The translations under genes were made by a program, and so were the position numbers. Of a DNA stretch of 41,985 nucleotides, positions 1 to 8,674 are shown piece after piece (the first letter of the stretch is position 1; every line of letters starts with the position of its first letter). The notes beneath the pieces were generated by a model. It ran no database searches, was not told where the DNA came from, and was given only the letters and a program-made list of their open reading frames with translations. This DNA is from Gammaproteobacteria bacterium. Lineage in GTDB: Bacteria; Pseudomonadota; Gammaproteobacteria; Coxiellales; Coxiellaceae. Location: assembly GCA_030425685.1 (NCBI GenBank), contig JAUIAD010000028.1, positions 1 through 41,985 on the forward strand. Reading direction: 5' to 3'.

Positions 1-248
1 GTTTTTTTTGCGAAAGAAATTATAAAGACTTTATGTGGGATCAGCGAGTTATTTCAACACCTTGAAGTTATATTAAATTAACCTTAAGAAAACATCCCTG
101 CGAAATGATAAAATGATACGTTCCAAACGTGTATCCCATACTTCTATACAAGCATAAAGTGACTAACCCTGGCGAAATCTTCCCCTGCAGAGCGATATTT
201 TACGTATTTTATTTCTATTAATACCTTCTTAATTTAAGAATGGTAGCC

Positions 249-277
249 TTGACCATGAGACATAATAAGCATGTAAT
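249..277 (+). promoter_or_regulatory. Putative sigma-70 promoter for the 228-aa membrane protein gene
   Basis: A -35-like TTGACC (249-254) is followed after 17 bp by a -10-like TGTAAT (272-277). A ribosome binding site (AGAGG, 292-296) lies 8 nt before the ATG at 305. Bases 1-248 hold no gene that I can see. Confidence 0.45.
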
Positions 278-304
278 GAATCAGGTATATTAGAGGTTAT
301 AATT

Positions 305-991
305 ATGAGTGAAAATTTTCAGAACCAGCAGTTATTAAGCGTTTGGGAAGAAGCGAGGTTTCAAGCAGTAATAGCTAAGGTGATTGATACATTGCCTGAG
401 TCAGAAAATCGTAGAACTTTGATTGTAAATATCCAATCTATATTTAAAACTGTAAAGGTTGATATAGTGAAAGGAGATATCAGTTTAGACGCAGTGTATT
501 CAGTTGTTGATCATTTATCTTTAGCTGTTGATGCTGCGGCACGCGCTAACCCAGTACAGGCACGCCAACATCTTAATCTTGCAATATCTGCATGTACATA
601 TAAACGCTCTCTAAGAACAAAGTGGACTTTAATTGGTATGACAATTGGTGCTTTTGCAGAAGCTGCTATCCTTACGGTCATATGTGTAGCCAGTCATGGA
701 TTGGTTATTCCAGCTTTATTTTTTGCGCTTAACTGCGTGACAGCGGCCGGTGCCGGAGGTTATTTGGGTGATCAGTATGCTAGAAGACGTTTGGGTGCGC
801 GCTCGTCTAGAACCTGTATGGGGGAGCTTTTTCATTCAGCTAAACGTCAATGGAAACAAAATCGTCTTAGAAGTAAGATATCAAGCTGTGGAATATTCGC
901 TAGTATGTCAACGCAAAGCGCAGCAACAAGCCGTCAGGAAAGTCAACGTGACAGTCAGGAAATTGAGCTAGACAATCTTTCGCTTGCTTAG
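305..991 (+). CDS. Small two-helix membrane protein of unknown function
   Basis: I do not recognise this 228-residue protein. Residues 1-105 are soluble and helical. Two hydrophobic segments follow (about 107-131 and 134-155, the second Gly/Ala-rich), which predicts a membrane hairpin. The last 70 residues are basic, then Ser/Gln/Glu-rich, ending in ELDNLSLA. There is no signal peptide. The start is well supported by AGAGG 8 nt upstream. A hairpin between soluble arms and an acidic, Leu-rich tail are features shared by some Dot/Icm-secreted membrane effectors, but that is only suggestive. It stands alone, facing the tmRNA gene. Confidence 0.7.
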   Translation: MSENFQNQQLLSVWEEARFQAVIAKVIDTLPESENRRTLIVNIQSIFKTVKVDIVKGDISLDAVYSVVDHLSLAVDAAARANPVQARQHLNLAISACTYKRSLRTKWTLIGMTIGAFAEAAILTVICVASHGLVIPALFFALNCVTAAGAGGYLGDQYARRRLGARSSRTCMGELFHSAKRQWKQNRLRSKISSCGIFASMSTQSAATSRQESQRDSQEIELDNLSLA

Positions 992-1070
992 ATCGGTTCA
1001 TGCTAAGCTAAAATACTATCGATTTCCAATGAAATAACAAATAGTTATTATAATTAGTAGCTTTGATATA

Positions 1071-1493
1071 TGGTGGAGGCGGCGGGAATTGAACCCGCGT
1101 CCGATGATCCTCCGCCCTTGGTTCTACATGCTTAGCCTTGTCTACTATTTGACTGACAACCACCCGACAGGCAGGGAAATTGACAGCGAGCCCTACTGAT
1201 TTAGCCGTTGGGTGATGGGCCATGCCCAACGACGAGCTTGTGAAATATAACCATTGATCGTTCCGAAGAACTCCGAGCGCACAAGCACGCGTCGGTCAAT
1301 GGGCTATGCTGTGTTTTTAAGACAGCGGACGTTTCTTTTTACTTAAGCGTTTGCAGCTTGAGCGAAGAAAGCGTCGTTAGCAGCTAGTTGATTTTTTGCA
1401 ACTATATTTATGCATCACAGTTTTACGAGTTAAGCTACGTTGCTCGGCATGCACCTCAGGTTTTGTGACCCGCGTCGAAGCCAAGTCGCCCCC
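1071..1493 (-). ncRNA. ssrA: Transfer-messenger RNA (tmRNA)
   Basis: Read on the minus strand, the RNA begins GGGGGCGACUUGGCUUCGAC and ends in a T-arm with GGUUCAAUUCCCGCC and CCA. The first seven bases pair with the last seven before ACCA (one G-U), forming the tRNA-like acceptor stem. Inside, a resume codon GCU at 1381-1379 opens a 12-codon tag, ANDAFFAQAANA, closed by UAA at 1345-1343. The RNA rescues stalled ribosomes and marks the released peptides for proteolysis, working with SmpB. At 423 nt it is longer than the E. coli molecule (about 360 nt). The tag starts with the usual AND but ends in ANA rather than the common LAA. Confidence 0.97.
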
Positions 1494-1511
1494 ATAAGAT
1501 GGTAATTGCGC

Positions 1512-1517
1512 ATTATA
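1512..1517 (-). promoter_or_regulatory. -10 element upstream of tmRNA
   Basis: On the minus strand a perfect TATAAT sits 18 nt before the mature 5' end of tmRNA, preceded by GGC and followed by a GC-rich GCGC. No good -35 is seen at 16-18 bp. A very similar GGCTATAAT precedes rpsO. Confidence 0.5.
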
Positions 1518-1602
1518 GCCAAATAGGCTTGCACTTCCTACCTGTTATTGTAACATATTTTCTGCTTATATATTAAGCATGCTTGTAAGGTTTTGCTTGT
1601 AT

Positions 1603-1632
1603 AGGAGTTCCGCCTTATTTGGCGAAACTCCT
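1603..1632. repeat. Short hairpin resembling joined ends of the 157-bp repeat element
   Basis: Arms AGGAGTTCCGCC and GGCGAAACTCCT pair with one mismatch around a 6-nt loop. It lies 11 bp past the stop of the MFS gene. The arms resemble the terminal inverted repeats of the elements at 12872 and 21144, so it may be a relic with the middle lost. No T-run follows on the minus strand, so it is not a clear intrinsic terminator. Confidence 0.5.
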
Positions 1633-1643
1633 GTGCAGCTTCT

Positions 1644-2975
1644 TTAAGATTGTGCTTCTTGCGAATGAAGAGGTACGCAGCGTGTTTTAGGTATTAAAAA
1701 CGTTAATAAAAATGAAACCAGTAGTGCAGCTGGTAAGACCAAAAACGCCATTTTGTAGGTATGTAAGCTATAAATGCGAATTCCTTTATCCGTCATTAAC
1801 CCTGTCCAATGCATATCGAGCAAGTAACCAATGAGTGGTTGGAAAATAGCAGCACCAATAGTGACAAGAAAGTTGGTGGCCGCGCTAGACATACCGGTTG
1901 TGCGCGGAGGGCTGATTTCGCGGGCTATAGCAAAAACCAGAACTTGTGGTGAGCAGAAAAAACCAATAAGAAATAGTACTGGAAACAGCAGCTTGGTCGG
2001 GATGGTGGTCCAGTATATTAGTGTTGCTGTTAACGCAAGGGTGACAAAGCCGCCAATAAGCAGCGGTAGTCGTCGGTTTTTAATGTAATCTGAAAACCAC
2101 CCAGCGATTGGTGAACCAACCGCTGTACCAATAAAGATAAGTGAAGTAGTGGAGGCAGCATCCGGTGCAGAAAGATGATGCGACTTAGTGAGAAAGGCAA
2201 CACCCCACAGGGAAGCAAACACATTAATCGGTAAGAATAGAAAACAACCAACGGCACCAACCATCCAAAAGCGCCAGTTTTTAAGAAGATGACCGAGATG
2301 ACCCCAAATATTTTTCCAGGTGTAATAGCTTTTGGGGGGTTTCTTTACCCAAGGTGGGCGGTCACGAATAAGAAAGTCCATAAAGATAGCAAGCGCAATA
2401 CCAAGAGCGGCAGTAATAAGGACAGCGCCTCGCCAGCCATAAAGATGCACTAAGCGTGACAAGATATTATCAGCCAAAATGGCTCCAACGGTACCGAGTG
2501 CCGTGGCAATGCCTGAGAACAAAGCAAATTGATTGCGAGGTAACCAGAGTGCAGCAAGTTTTAAGGCGCCGACAAAGGCAAAAGCAGAGCCTATTCCCAT
2601 TAATATCCGGCCGATAAAGGCAACATACAGTACTGGGAAAGCTGCGAAAATAACGGCGCCCAAGATGCAAGTGAGAATAGAAAGGGTCAATACCCAACGA
2701 ATGCTGTATTTATCAATCACCATACCGGATGGGATTTGCAGCGGCGTGTAGGCGTAATAATAAAAAGCAGACAGCAAGCCAATTTCACCGGCGCCGACAT
2801 TATATTGTTGCATTAAAGGGTGGATCATTACGCTGGGAGTGACGCGAAGTAAAAAATCATAAGAGTAAAATAATGCAGCAAGTAGGCAAACTATCCATGG
2901 CATTAGCATGCCCTTGATAAAAGAGGGGTCGCGTTGTTGTTTACTGGGGGTTTCGCTAGGGCTTGATAAGTCCAT
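1644..2975 (-). CDS. MFS transporter
   Basis: A 443-residue major facilitator superfamily permease with about 12 hydrophobic segments and a charged loop in the middle (about residues 200-215). The opening helix contains YSYDFLLRVTPSVM, and the second half has GTAVGSPIAGWFSDYIKNRR, a typical MFS loop motif. The substrate cannot be read from the sequence. I choose the ATG at 2975 (MDLSSPSETP...) because AAGGA lies 10 nt upstream; the frame stays open to an ATG at 3017 that lacks such a site. It is divergent from the MATE gene, with about 400 bp between the two starts. Confidence 0.88.
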   Translation of the reverse strand: MDLSSPSETPSKQQRDPSFIKGMLMPWIVCLLAALFYSYDFLLRVTPSVMIHPLMQQYNVGAGEIGLLSAFYYYAYTPLQIPSGMVIDKYSIRWVLTLSILTCILGAVIFAAFPVLYVAFIGRILMGIGSAFAFVGALKLAALWLPRNQFALFSGIATALGTVGAILADNILSRLVHLYGWRGAVLITAALGIALAIFMDFLIRDRPPWVKKPPKSYYTWKNIWGHLGHLLKNWRFWMVGAVGCFLFLPINVFASLWGVAFLTKSHHLSAPDAASTTSLIFIGTAVGSPIAGWFSDYIKNRRLPLLIGGFVTLALTATLIYWTTIPTKLLFPVLFLIGFFCSPQVLVFAIAREISPPRTTGMSSAATNFLVTIGAAIFQPLIGYLLDMHWTGLMTDKGIRIYSLHTYKMAFLVLPAALLVSFLLTFLIPKTRCVPLHSQEAQS

Positions 2976-3081
2976 ATAAAAGGCATCCTTAATTTTTGCA
3001 AGCGCACATAGTAGCATAAGTTTGGCTTGGTACGAAATATGAGGCTTTTTCTCAGTGTAGCTATACTTTGCGGTGGCTCAA

Positions 3082-3188
3082 AAAACAGCTATTAAAACAT
3101 ACGTCATCTCGCACTTGATACGGGGTCTCTATGGTAAATTGCCTAATTAGAGAGATCCCAGATGGCGTCCTTCGGACTTCTCCGGGAT
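3082..3188. repeat. Degenerate palindromic intergenic repeat, copy 1
   Basis: It starts AAAACAGCTATTA and continues through TACGTCATC, a CTTGATACGGGGTCT arm and a later GATCCCAG arm. The same order of blocks occurs at 41687-41770. This occupies much of the 400-bp gap between the divergent transporter genes, in which I see no additional gene. Confidence 0.45.
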
Positions 3189-3372
3189 TGTAAATCGTGA
3201 ATCTGGCATAAAGAGTACTAAGAGGTGGGCAGCGTTTGTTGGCACGATTGCGATTTAAAATGCCTTCTTTAAGTTGGCAGCTTATTTTCAAGACATCTTG
3301 GAAGTGTGGGAATTTTATTTACATTATCAAGTGGCTATGATAGCCTGTTCTGTTTATTGCAAGGTGGTCATT

Positions 3373-4749
3373 ATGAATACAATTCCTCAACAGCCTGCCC
3401 CCATCAAACAGCACTTACGTTCCATACTCAAGTTAGCTGCACCGATGGCTGGTTCGCGTTTTATTCAAATGCTCACTGGTTTTATTGGCATGCTAATGTT
3501 AGCGCACTTAGGAAAAAATGTGTTAGCGGCAAGTGTGCTAATGAATTCATCGCAGATTACCATCACCGTCTTTTTTATTTCTATTTTGCTCTCATTGGGC
3601 GTTGTGACGGGCCGTCTATTTGGTGAAAATAAACTTGATGAAATTGGTGCGTTAGTACAGCAAGGCTTTTTGTTCGGTCTGATACTGTGTGTGCCGATGT
3701 TAATCGCCTATTTATATATTGGTGATGTACTGCTGTTCTTTCATCAATCGCCTAGTTTAGTTAAATACGTAAAAGAGTTTTTTTACGGCTGTGCGTGGAT
3801 GGTAGTGCCGATGACATTGCTGGTGTGTTTGCAACAGTTTTGTTATGGCGTATTAAAGCAGCGAGTGGTTATTACGGTTAATATTATTTGTTTGCTAGTG
3901 TTTATCCCGGTTGCCTATCTAATGATTTTTGGTGGCTTGGGGATGAAAGGCTTTGGTGTTAAAGGGTATGGTATTGCCGTTACGATTCAAATGGTATTGA
4001 ATGTGGTGCTGCTAGTGTGGATTATTTATAGCGCTAAAGAGTTTCATGTTTACCAAATTTTTAAACGCCATCAACATCGTGGCTTAAAGTATATAAAACA
4101 ATTATTGGTTATCGGCTGGCCGATGGGGGCGCAGTTTGGTGGTGAGTTATTGTCTTTCTTTGTTAATACGATATTTGTGGGTTGGCTGGGTGAGCGTGCA
4201 CTGGCTGCTGCGCAGATTACACAGCAAGTGATGTTGCTGTTTATCGTGCCGATGTTTGCAGTGTCAGAGTCTGCAGGAATTTTGGTGAGTCAGTTAGTGG
4301 GCGAAAAGCGTTTTATTGAGGTAAGGCGTATTGGTTCTTTGTGTGTTGGCATCGGGCTTGTTTTTGTTTCGACACTAGATCTTACGATGATATTTTTCCC
4401 GCATTTATTATCAGCGATGTATATTAATATTCACGATGCCGCTAATGCTGGTACCGTCAGTTTAGCTTCTAAATTATTTATTTTAGTGGCGATTATGCTG
4501 TTGTTTGATACCGTTAGAAACTTAAGTTCAGGCGCATTGCGTGGCTTGTATGATACACAATATTCTATGTGGGTTTCTTTAGGGGTAATGTGGTTGATCT
4601 GTGTACCTGTTGGTTATTTGCTAGGTTTTACCGTTGGTTGGGGTGTTGTTGGTATCCGTATTGGTGGTATTGTTGGTATCATCTTGGGTGCACACTTGTT
4701 ATGGCGCCGTTGGAAAAAGAAATCAACGGAATTGATGGTGCGTGCCTAA
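3373..4749 (+). CDS. MATE family efflux transporter
   Basis: A 458-residue multidrug and toxin extrusion (NorM/DinF-like) cation antiporter. The family hallmarks are an amino-terminal helix with LAAPMAGSRFIQMLTGFIGM, about 12 hydrophobic segments, and a second half beginning LLVIGWPMGAQFGGELLSFF that mirrors the first. The family exports cationic drugs or metabolites using Na+ or H+ gradients; the substrate is unknown here. I choose the ATG at 3373 because AGGTGG lies just upstream and the family normally starts here; the frame is open further back to 3274. Its 3' end overlaps the convergent phosphatase-like gene by 27 bp. Confidence 0.93.
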   Translation: MNTIPQQPAPIKQHLRSILKLAAPMAGSRFIQMLTGFIGMLMLAHLGKNVLAASVLMNSSQITITVFFISILLSLGVVTGRLFGENKLDEIGALVQQGFLFGLILCVPMLIAYLYIGDVLLFFHQSPSLVKYVKEFFYGCAWMVVPMTLLVCLQQFCYGVLKQRVVITVNIICLLVFIPVAYLMIFGGLGMKGFGVKGYGIAVTIQMVLNVVLLVWIIYSAKEFHVYQIFKRHQHRGLKYIKQLLVIGWPMGAQFGGELLSFFVNTIFVGWLGERALAAAQITQQVMLLFIVPMFAVSESAGILVSQLVGEKRFIEVRRIGSLCVGIGLVFVSTLDLTMIFFPHLLSAMYINIHDAANAGTVSLASKLFILVAIMLLFDTVRNLSSGALRGLYDTQYSMWVSLGVMWLICVPVGYLLGFTVGWGVVGIRIGGIVGIILGAHLLWRRWKKKSTELMVRA

Positions 4750-6963
4750 TGCTATGCCGTCTGAATGACGACTACTTCTTCTCTGCGCAAACATTGAGGA
4801 TTTAGAAGCAGATCTTGCTTTTGGTGGACTGAGCTGCTGATTGATTTCATAATGGGACATCGGTGTCAAAGCGCGATCGCTCATTGGGAATCCTTTTCTA
4901 TGTATGGCAGCATCTAAGCGATAGTTTTTTATAATGGTGTTTGCGTTAAAGTAGTCAGGGATTGCGGCTGGGTCGGGGATACAGCCATGGCAGCCTTGTG
5001 TGCCACCGAGGCTTGCCGCTAGTTGTGAATAGCCAATTTTCATTTCAGTATTAGCTATTTTTTTCCATAATCTAAGCTCATCTTCAGTTTCAGGAAGAAA
5101 CTTGTTGGTGTAGGAATAAAATTTGTTAAAAAGGTTGATGACAATAATAATAAGAAAGGTTCTATCTTTACCGCTTTTACAGGCAATATGGCTATAGTGA
5201 TGATGGTCATCAAGTTTGAGTATAATGCTTTGCAAAGCGGCTGTGTGTAAATCTTTATTGTTATGATGTGTTATCAAGGGGCCGTAGTTATCGGATTTTA
5301 TATCTTTAAATGCTTTTACTGCTGCTAGTAATTTCTTTTCGCGATACTCTTTATCTCTGTGTTGATCGCCGGGGTCGTGGCTTAGCAGATCTTGTTGTTC
5401 TTGGTTTAGTAACTTGGCTTCTTCTGAGGCGTCATCGCCCTCTTTATTTTCCTTTACTTCTTTGTGTTTTTCTACTTTCTCTATAACTATGTCGACACTG
5501 CTCGTGGTAATGGGGTTGCGTCCAGCAATATGCGTTCCTGCGGCATGACTGGAAACGGGGTAGTTGGAATAGTTAAGTGAGTTAAGGCGAGCAGGATCTT
5601 CCTTATCTTCTTTAATAGATTTGTTGGTGCTAATGATCTTTTTGGTCTTGTGTTTTAGTATTTCTAGTGCTGTTTCTCGTTTAGCATGATAGAGGAAGTA
5701 AAGACCCGTAACGGCTAATGCCGGAATGCATAACGGCGTGATAAATCCTGCTATGACGCCTGCAACTGATAAGGCAGCAACACTGGCAACTAAAAATCGC
5801 CATCCCCATTTTAAAAATTTATACCAAAATAATGATTCCGTTTTTCCCCCGCGTCCGCCTAAAGCAATAACGGCTCGTTTTGTGCCTTTGCGGCTGTGTT
5901 TGCAGTTGCCGTCGCCTAGGGCATTGTTTGACATGGCAGTGCAAATCGTCATGCTGGAGTACGGGCGCTTGCGATAGGGTTTAATAATGGTTTTAACAAG
6001 TTTAATTGACTCTTTAACAATAGAGGTGTTGGGAGCCATGCGTGACCACTTGGTGTGGCCATTTAATTTAACTAAGGCGCCTGAATGGCTTAAGTGCAAT
6101 TGATCGCGCAAAACAAGACTATCATTTCTATCAATGGCAAGCTCACCCGACACATGCATTTGCCAATTGCGCGGTGGTAAACCAAACTCCTTGGTGTTTT
6201 GTGTGGGAATCAGTTTGTGTGAGCCGTCATTGTTTTGTAGCATGGGCGTTTCAAAGCAAAGGAATTCCTTGGTGGCAAAACCGTGGCACTGGATGCTTGA
6301 CCATGTTGCCATGCTAGGTATGTGGTGGTTTACGCCTACTTTAAAGCGTTTTCTTTTTAATGTATCTTCATCTAGGTCATTTATGCCTCTTTGCAACTTA
6401 ATAAAGATAGCGCGATTTAAGGATTTAAAGAGGGCGAGGTATTGTTCTATTATGCTGTAAGTGGAGAGGATCCCGCTTTGCTCAACCTCTCGAATTTTAA
6501 GAAGATAGGTTTGGTAGAGTTGCACAAGGGCTTTTCGTGTGTCAGCTGGGAATGCGGCGACACCTTTTTTACTGTTAAAAACTTTAATCGCTACTTCAAG
6601 TGAGTTTAAGCCCATTAGTGCGTAAGAGTCGTGCCAGTTATTTTCATCAACATGGTCTCGTATATCGCGAGCATCACGAATAATGGTTTTTGCCATGATG
6701 CCGTTTCTGGTTTTGCATGTTTCAATAGGGTGCCAATAAATGCCTTTCTTGATGTCGCGGGCTTCTTCAAGGTTTAGGCGTAATTGATTAAATGTTGCTG
6801 TGTGGCAGTGCTTTTGCTCTGTTAATTTGAGGGTAAGTTTATTTATTTGTGCGTGCAGTTTTGTTTGGTGATCGATTTTATTTTTTTGTTGGATGAAAGG
6901 GATGCAGGCAAGAATTTTGTTGCGTGTGTTGTCGACTTCAGTAATTGATTTTGCTTCAGTCAT
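4723..6963 (-). CDS. Candidate CX5R phosphoinositide phosphatase-like effector with membrane hairpin
   Basis: A 746-residue protein of unknown family. The key feature is CKSGKDRT, with Cys595 and Arg601 forming a CX5R phosphatase loop after a beta-strand-like HYSHIA. This exact CKSGKDR loop is characteristic of inositol-phosphate phosphatases such as SopB/IpgD and the Legionella 3-phosphatase SidF. Two hydrophobic stretches at about 386-424 suggest a membrane hairpin. Residues 475-555 are highly charged and probably helical. The first 380 residues match nothing I know. The start at 6963 has GAGGG 8 nt upstream; an ATG 15 bp earlier overlaps that site. Convergent with the MATE gene. Function is inferred from one motif plus membrane anchoring; a protein-tyrosine-phosphatase-like activity remains possible. 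Confidence 0.8.
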   Translation of the reverse strand: MTEAKSITEVDNTRNKILACIPFIQQKNKIDHQTKLHAQINKLTLKLTEQKHCHTATFNQLRLNLEEARDIKKGIYWHPIETCKTRNGIMAKTIIRDARDIRDHVDENNWHDSYALMGLNSLEVAIKVFNSKKGVAAFPADTRKALVQLYQTYLLKIREVEQSGILSTYSIIEQYLALFKSLNRAIFIKLQRGINDLDEDTLKRKRFKVGVNHHIPSMATWSSIQCHGFATKEFLCFETPMLQNNDGSHKLIPTQNTKEFGLPPRNWQMHVSGELAIDRNDSLVLRDQLHLSHSGALVKLNGHTKWSRMAPNTSIVKESIKLVKTIIKPYRKRPYSSMTICTAMSNNALGDGNCKHSRKGTKRAVIALGGRGGKTESLFWYKFLKWGWRFLVASVAALSVAGVIAGFITPLCIPALAVTGLYFLYHAKRETALEILKHKTKKIISTNKSIKEDKEDPARLNSLNYSNYPVSSHAAGTHIAGRNPITTSSVDIVIEKVEKHKEVKENKEGDDASEEAKLLNQEQQDLLSHDPGDQHRDKEYREKKLLAAVKAFKDIKSDNYGPLITHHNNKDLHTAALQSIILKLDDHHHYSHIACKSGKDRTFLIIIVINLFNKFYSYTNKFLPETEDELRLWKKIANTEMKIGYSQLAASLGGTQGCHGCIPDPAAIPDYFNANTIIKNYRLDAAIHRKGFPMSDRALTPMSHYEINQQLSPPKARSASKSSMFAQRRSSRHSDGIALGTHHQFR

Positions 6964-7064
6964 TATAAAATCCCTCATTTAAAATTAGCTTTTATTCCCG
7001 ATAAAACTTTAATGCTGCCTTAAGTTTTGTTTTTAAAATGCATTTTGTAAATTGTATAGTTTGC

Positions 7065-7095
7065 AAAAAAAAATCTCAAATAAATATGTGAGATT
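7065..7095 (-). terminator. Rho-independent terminator after the 455-aa orphan gene
   Basis: On the minus strand a 7-bp stem (AATCTCA / TGAGATT) with a 10-nt loop is followed directly by a run of T residues. It lies about 60 bp beyond the stop of the gene at 7155-8522 and separates that gene from the phosphatase-like gene. Confidence 0.8.
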
Positions 7096-7154
7096 ATGTG
7101 ATGTTCTGTAGGGTAAGAGGGTGGTTCGCCGTGATTTGGTTGGGCCCTGTATAA

Positions 7155-8522
7155 CTAGGGCCTTAATACTTTTTCTGTGCCTTTACTTTCTGTTTCAGTA
7201 TTATTGTTTTCTGTCTCGGCTGCTTGTAGCTTTTGTTTTTTTCTTACATGAGTGCCGTGTGATGCGTTGTCTGGTTCTTTAAAAAAGCTAGCATATTGTT
7301 GGTAACCTGATTTTGATGTGCCTGAGCGTGCTGAAGAACTTGATGCTTGAGGTTGTGCTACAGGATCTTTGGTTCGTGTTTTTTGTTCATGGGTGGGTAG
7401 GCTGTTGTTTATAGATGATGTGCTGATATTGTTTTTGGTATGAAGCGGATGGCTCGGATTAGGGGTTGCGCTATGGGAGGAAATGCTTGTTTGTTCTGAT
7501 TCATAATACATGCCGCTATAAAAGGTCTTTCTTGTCGACAGTGCGAGAGGGTCGTTTGTCGGCGATGTGGTCGCTATTTCCTGAGAGGTTAGCTCATGAA
7601 ATTGTATAGGGAGCATCGAAGCGCCTGTCTCTAAGGCTTTGACGTTTTCTGTAATAAAAAAGTCGTTGCTGTCACAGACAGGAAAACGGGCTAGTTTCCA
7701 AATAGCGCCCTGAGCTGAAAATTGTTTGACCATCCAGAAGTTAGCAGAATCAAAAAGAAAATGATCGCCAATCCATATTTTTACCGCATAAGTGTTATAG
7801 CCAAATTGGGGGCCAAGTTGGATGCGAATCCTTGGGTTTTCTTTTAGTTCAGTGTTTAAACTTAGTTTGCTTTTCTTTAGTGAGGCTATGATTTGACCGG
7901 CAGGAATAATAAATTCATAGCCAGAAGGTGCTGCTTTCATTTTTTTGTATTGAAGGTCGTTCGCTTGATACTGTTTGAAAAGCAGGGAGTTTCTATCGGC
8001 CGTTAACAAGAAATTTTCCCCAAATTTATCTTTCAGCTTGTTCTTAGCTTTCTCGCGGTTTTGTTTCGCGTAGATGGCTTGTTCTTCTAATTTTTGCAGC
8101 TGCTCTTGCGGGATAAAGAAAGCATTGCCTGAGCAGGATGTCTTAGCAGAGCCGCTAGTAAAGGTGCCTTTGGCGCTCGCATTGGACGAGTGGAAATTAT
8201 TGAGTTCCCTTGCAATGTCTATGGGGCTGATTAGCCATGGTTTTTGTGGGGTTAGAGAGCTCTTCTTGCTAACGGTCCTGTTGATATTTTTGCGTGAGGG
8301 TGCCTCATCAGCAAATGCGCTCTGATCTGGTAGTAAAGCCGCAAGCATTCGGCTGGAGCTAGCAGCAGATTGATCTGTTTGGCTGTCATTAGCACGGTTT
8401 CCTGAGCTAGGAAAAGCGCTGCTATCAGGTAGTAAAGGGTTAAATTCATCATCACTACCATTGTCTGATGAGGTTGGTGATGAAGGGCGTTTACGTTTTG
8501 GTGTGGATGGTGGTTTGCGCAT
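7155..8522 (-). CDS. Orphan Ser-rich protein with nuclear-localisation-like motifs
   Basis: An unrecognised 455-residue soluble protein without signal peptide or membrane segment. The first 20 residues contain PKRKRPSSP, a monopartite nuclear-localisation-like patch, and a second basic patch RKKQKLQ lies near the carboxy end. An octapeptide is repeated about 35 residues apart near the start (LLPDSSAF and LLPDQSAF). A central region of about 85-315 is more globular and includes a Gln/Glu/Lys-rich helix and an apparent beta-rich part (GYEFIIPAGQIIASLKKSK). The rest is Ser/Thr/Asn-rich. The tail is Glu-rich (ETENNNTETESKGTEK), recalling E-block secretion signals. No strong ribosome binding site was found at the chosen ATG. 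Confidence 0.7.
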   Translation of the reverse strand: MRKPPSTPKRKRPSSPTSSDNGSDDEFNPLLPDSSAFPSSGNRANDSQTDQSAASSSRMLAALLPDQSAFADEAPSRKNINRTVSKKSSLTPQKPWLISPIDIARELNNFHSSNASAKGTFTSGSAKTSCSGNAFFIPQEQLQKLEEQAIYAKQNREKAKNKLKDKFGENFLLTADRNSLLFKQYQANDLQYKKMKAAPSGYEFIIPAGQIIASLKKSKLSLNTELKENPRIRIQLGPQFGYNTYAVKIWIGDHFLFDSANFWMVKQFSAQGAIWKLARFPVCDSNDFFITENVKALETGASMLPIQFHELTSQEIATTSPTNDPLALSTRKTFYSGMYYESEQTSISSHSATPNPSHPLHTKNNISTSSINNSLPTHEQKTRTKDPVAQPQASSSSARSGTSKSGYQQYASFFKEPDNASHGTHVRKKQKLQAAETENNNTETESKGTEKVLRP

Positions 8523-8674
8523 GACTCTAGCTTATCTAACTTCTATATTAAATAGCTCTACTATAAGGTCCAATTATTAAGGAAATATTAAATGTGCGGT
8601 TTATTTTGTCACGATTAGGGGGTGTGTATGACGGATGGGAGGGTGAGCTTTAAATGCTCTACTGCTGCTCTGCT

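Noticed and set aside
1071-1120. A tRNA gene suggested by GGTTCAATTCCCGCC and CCA
   Set aside because: No anticodon arm or full cloverleaf; it is the tRNA-like end of tmRNA, with its 5' half at 1493.
1008-1229. Minus-strand open frame of 73 codons
   Set aside because: It lies largely over the tmRNA 3' half, whose structure and tag explain the sequence.
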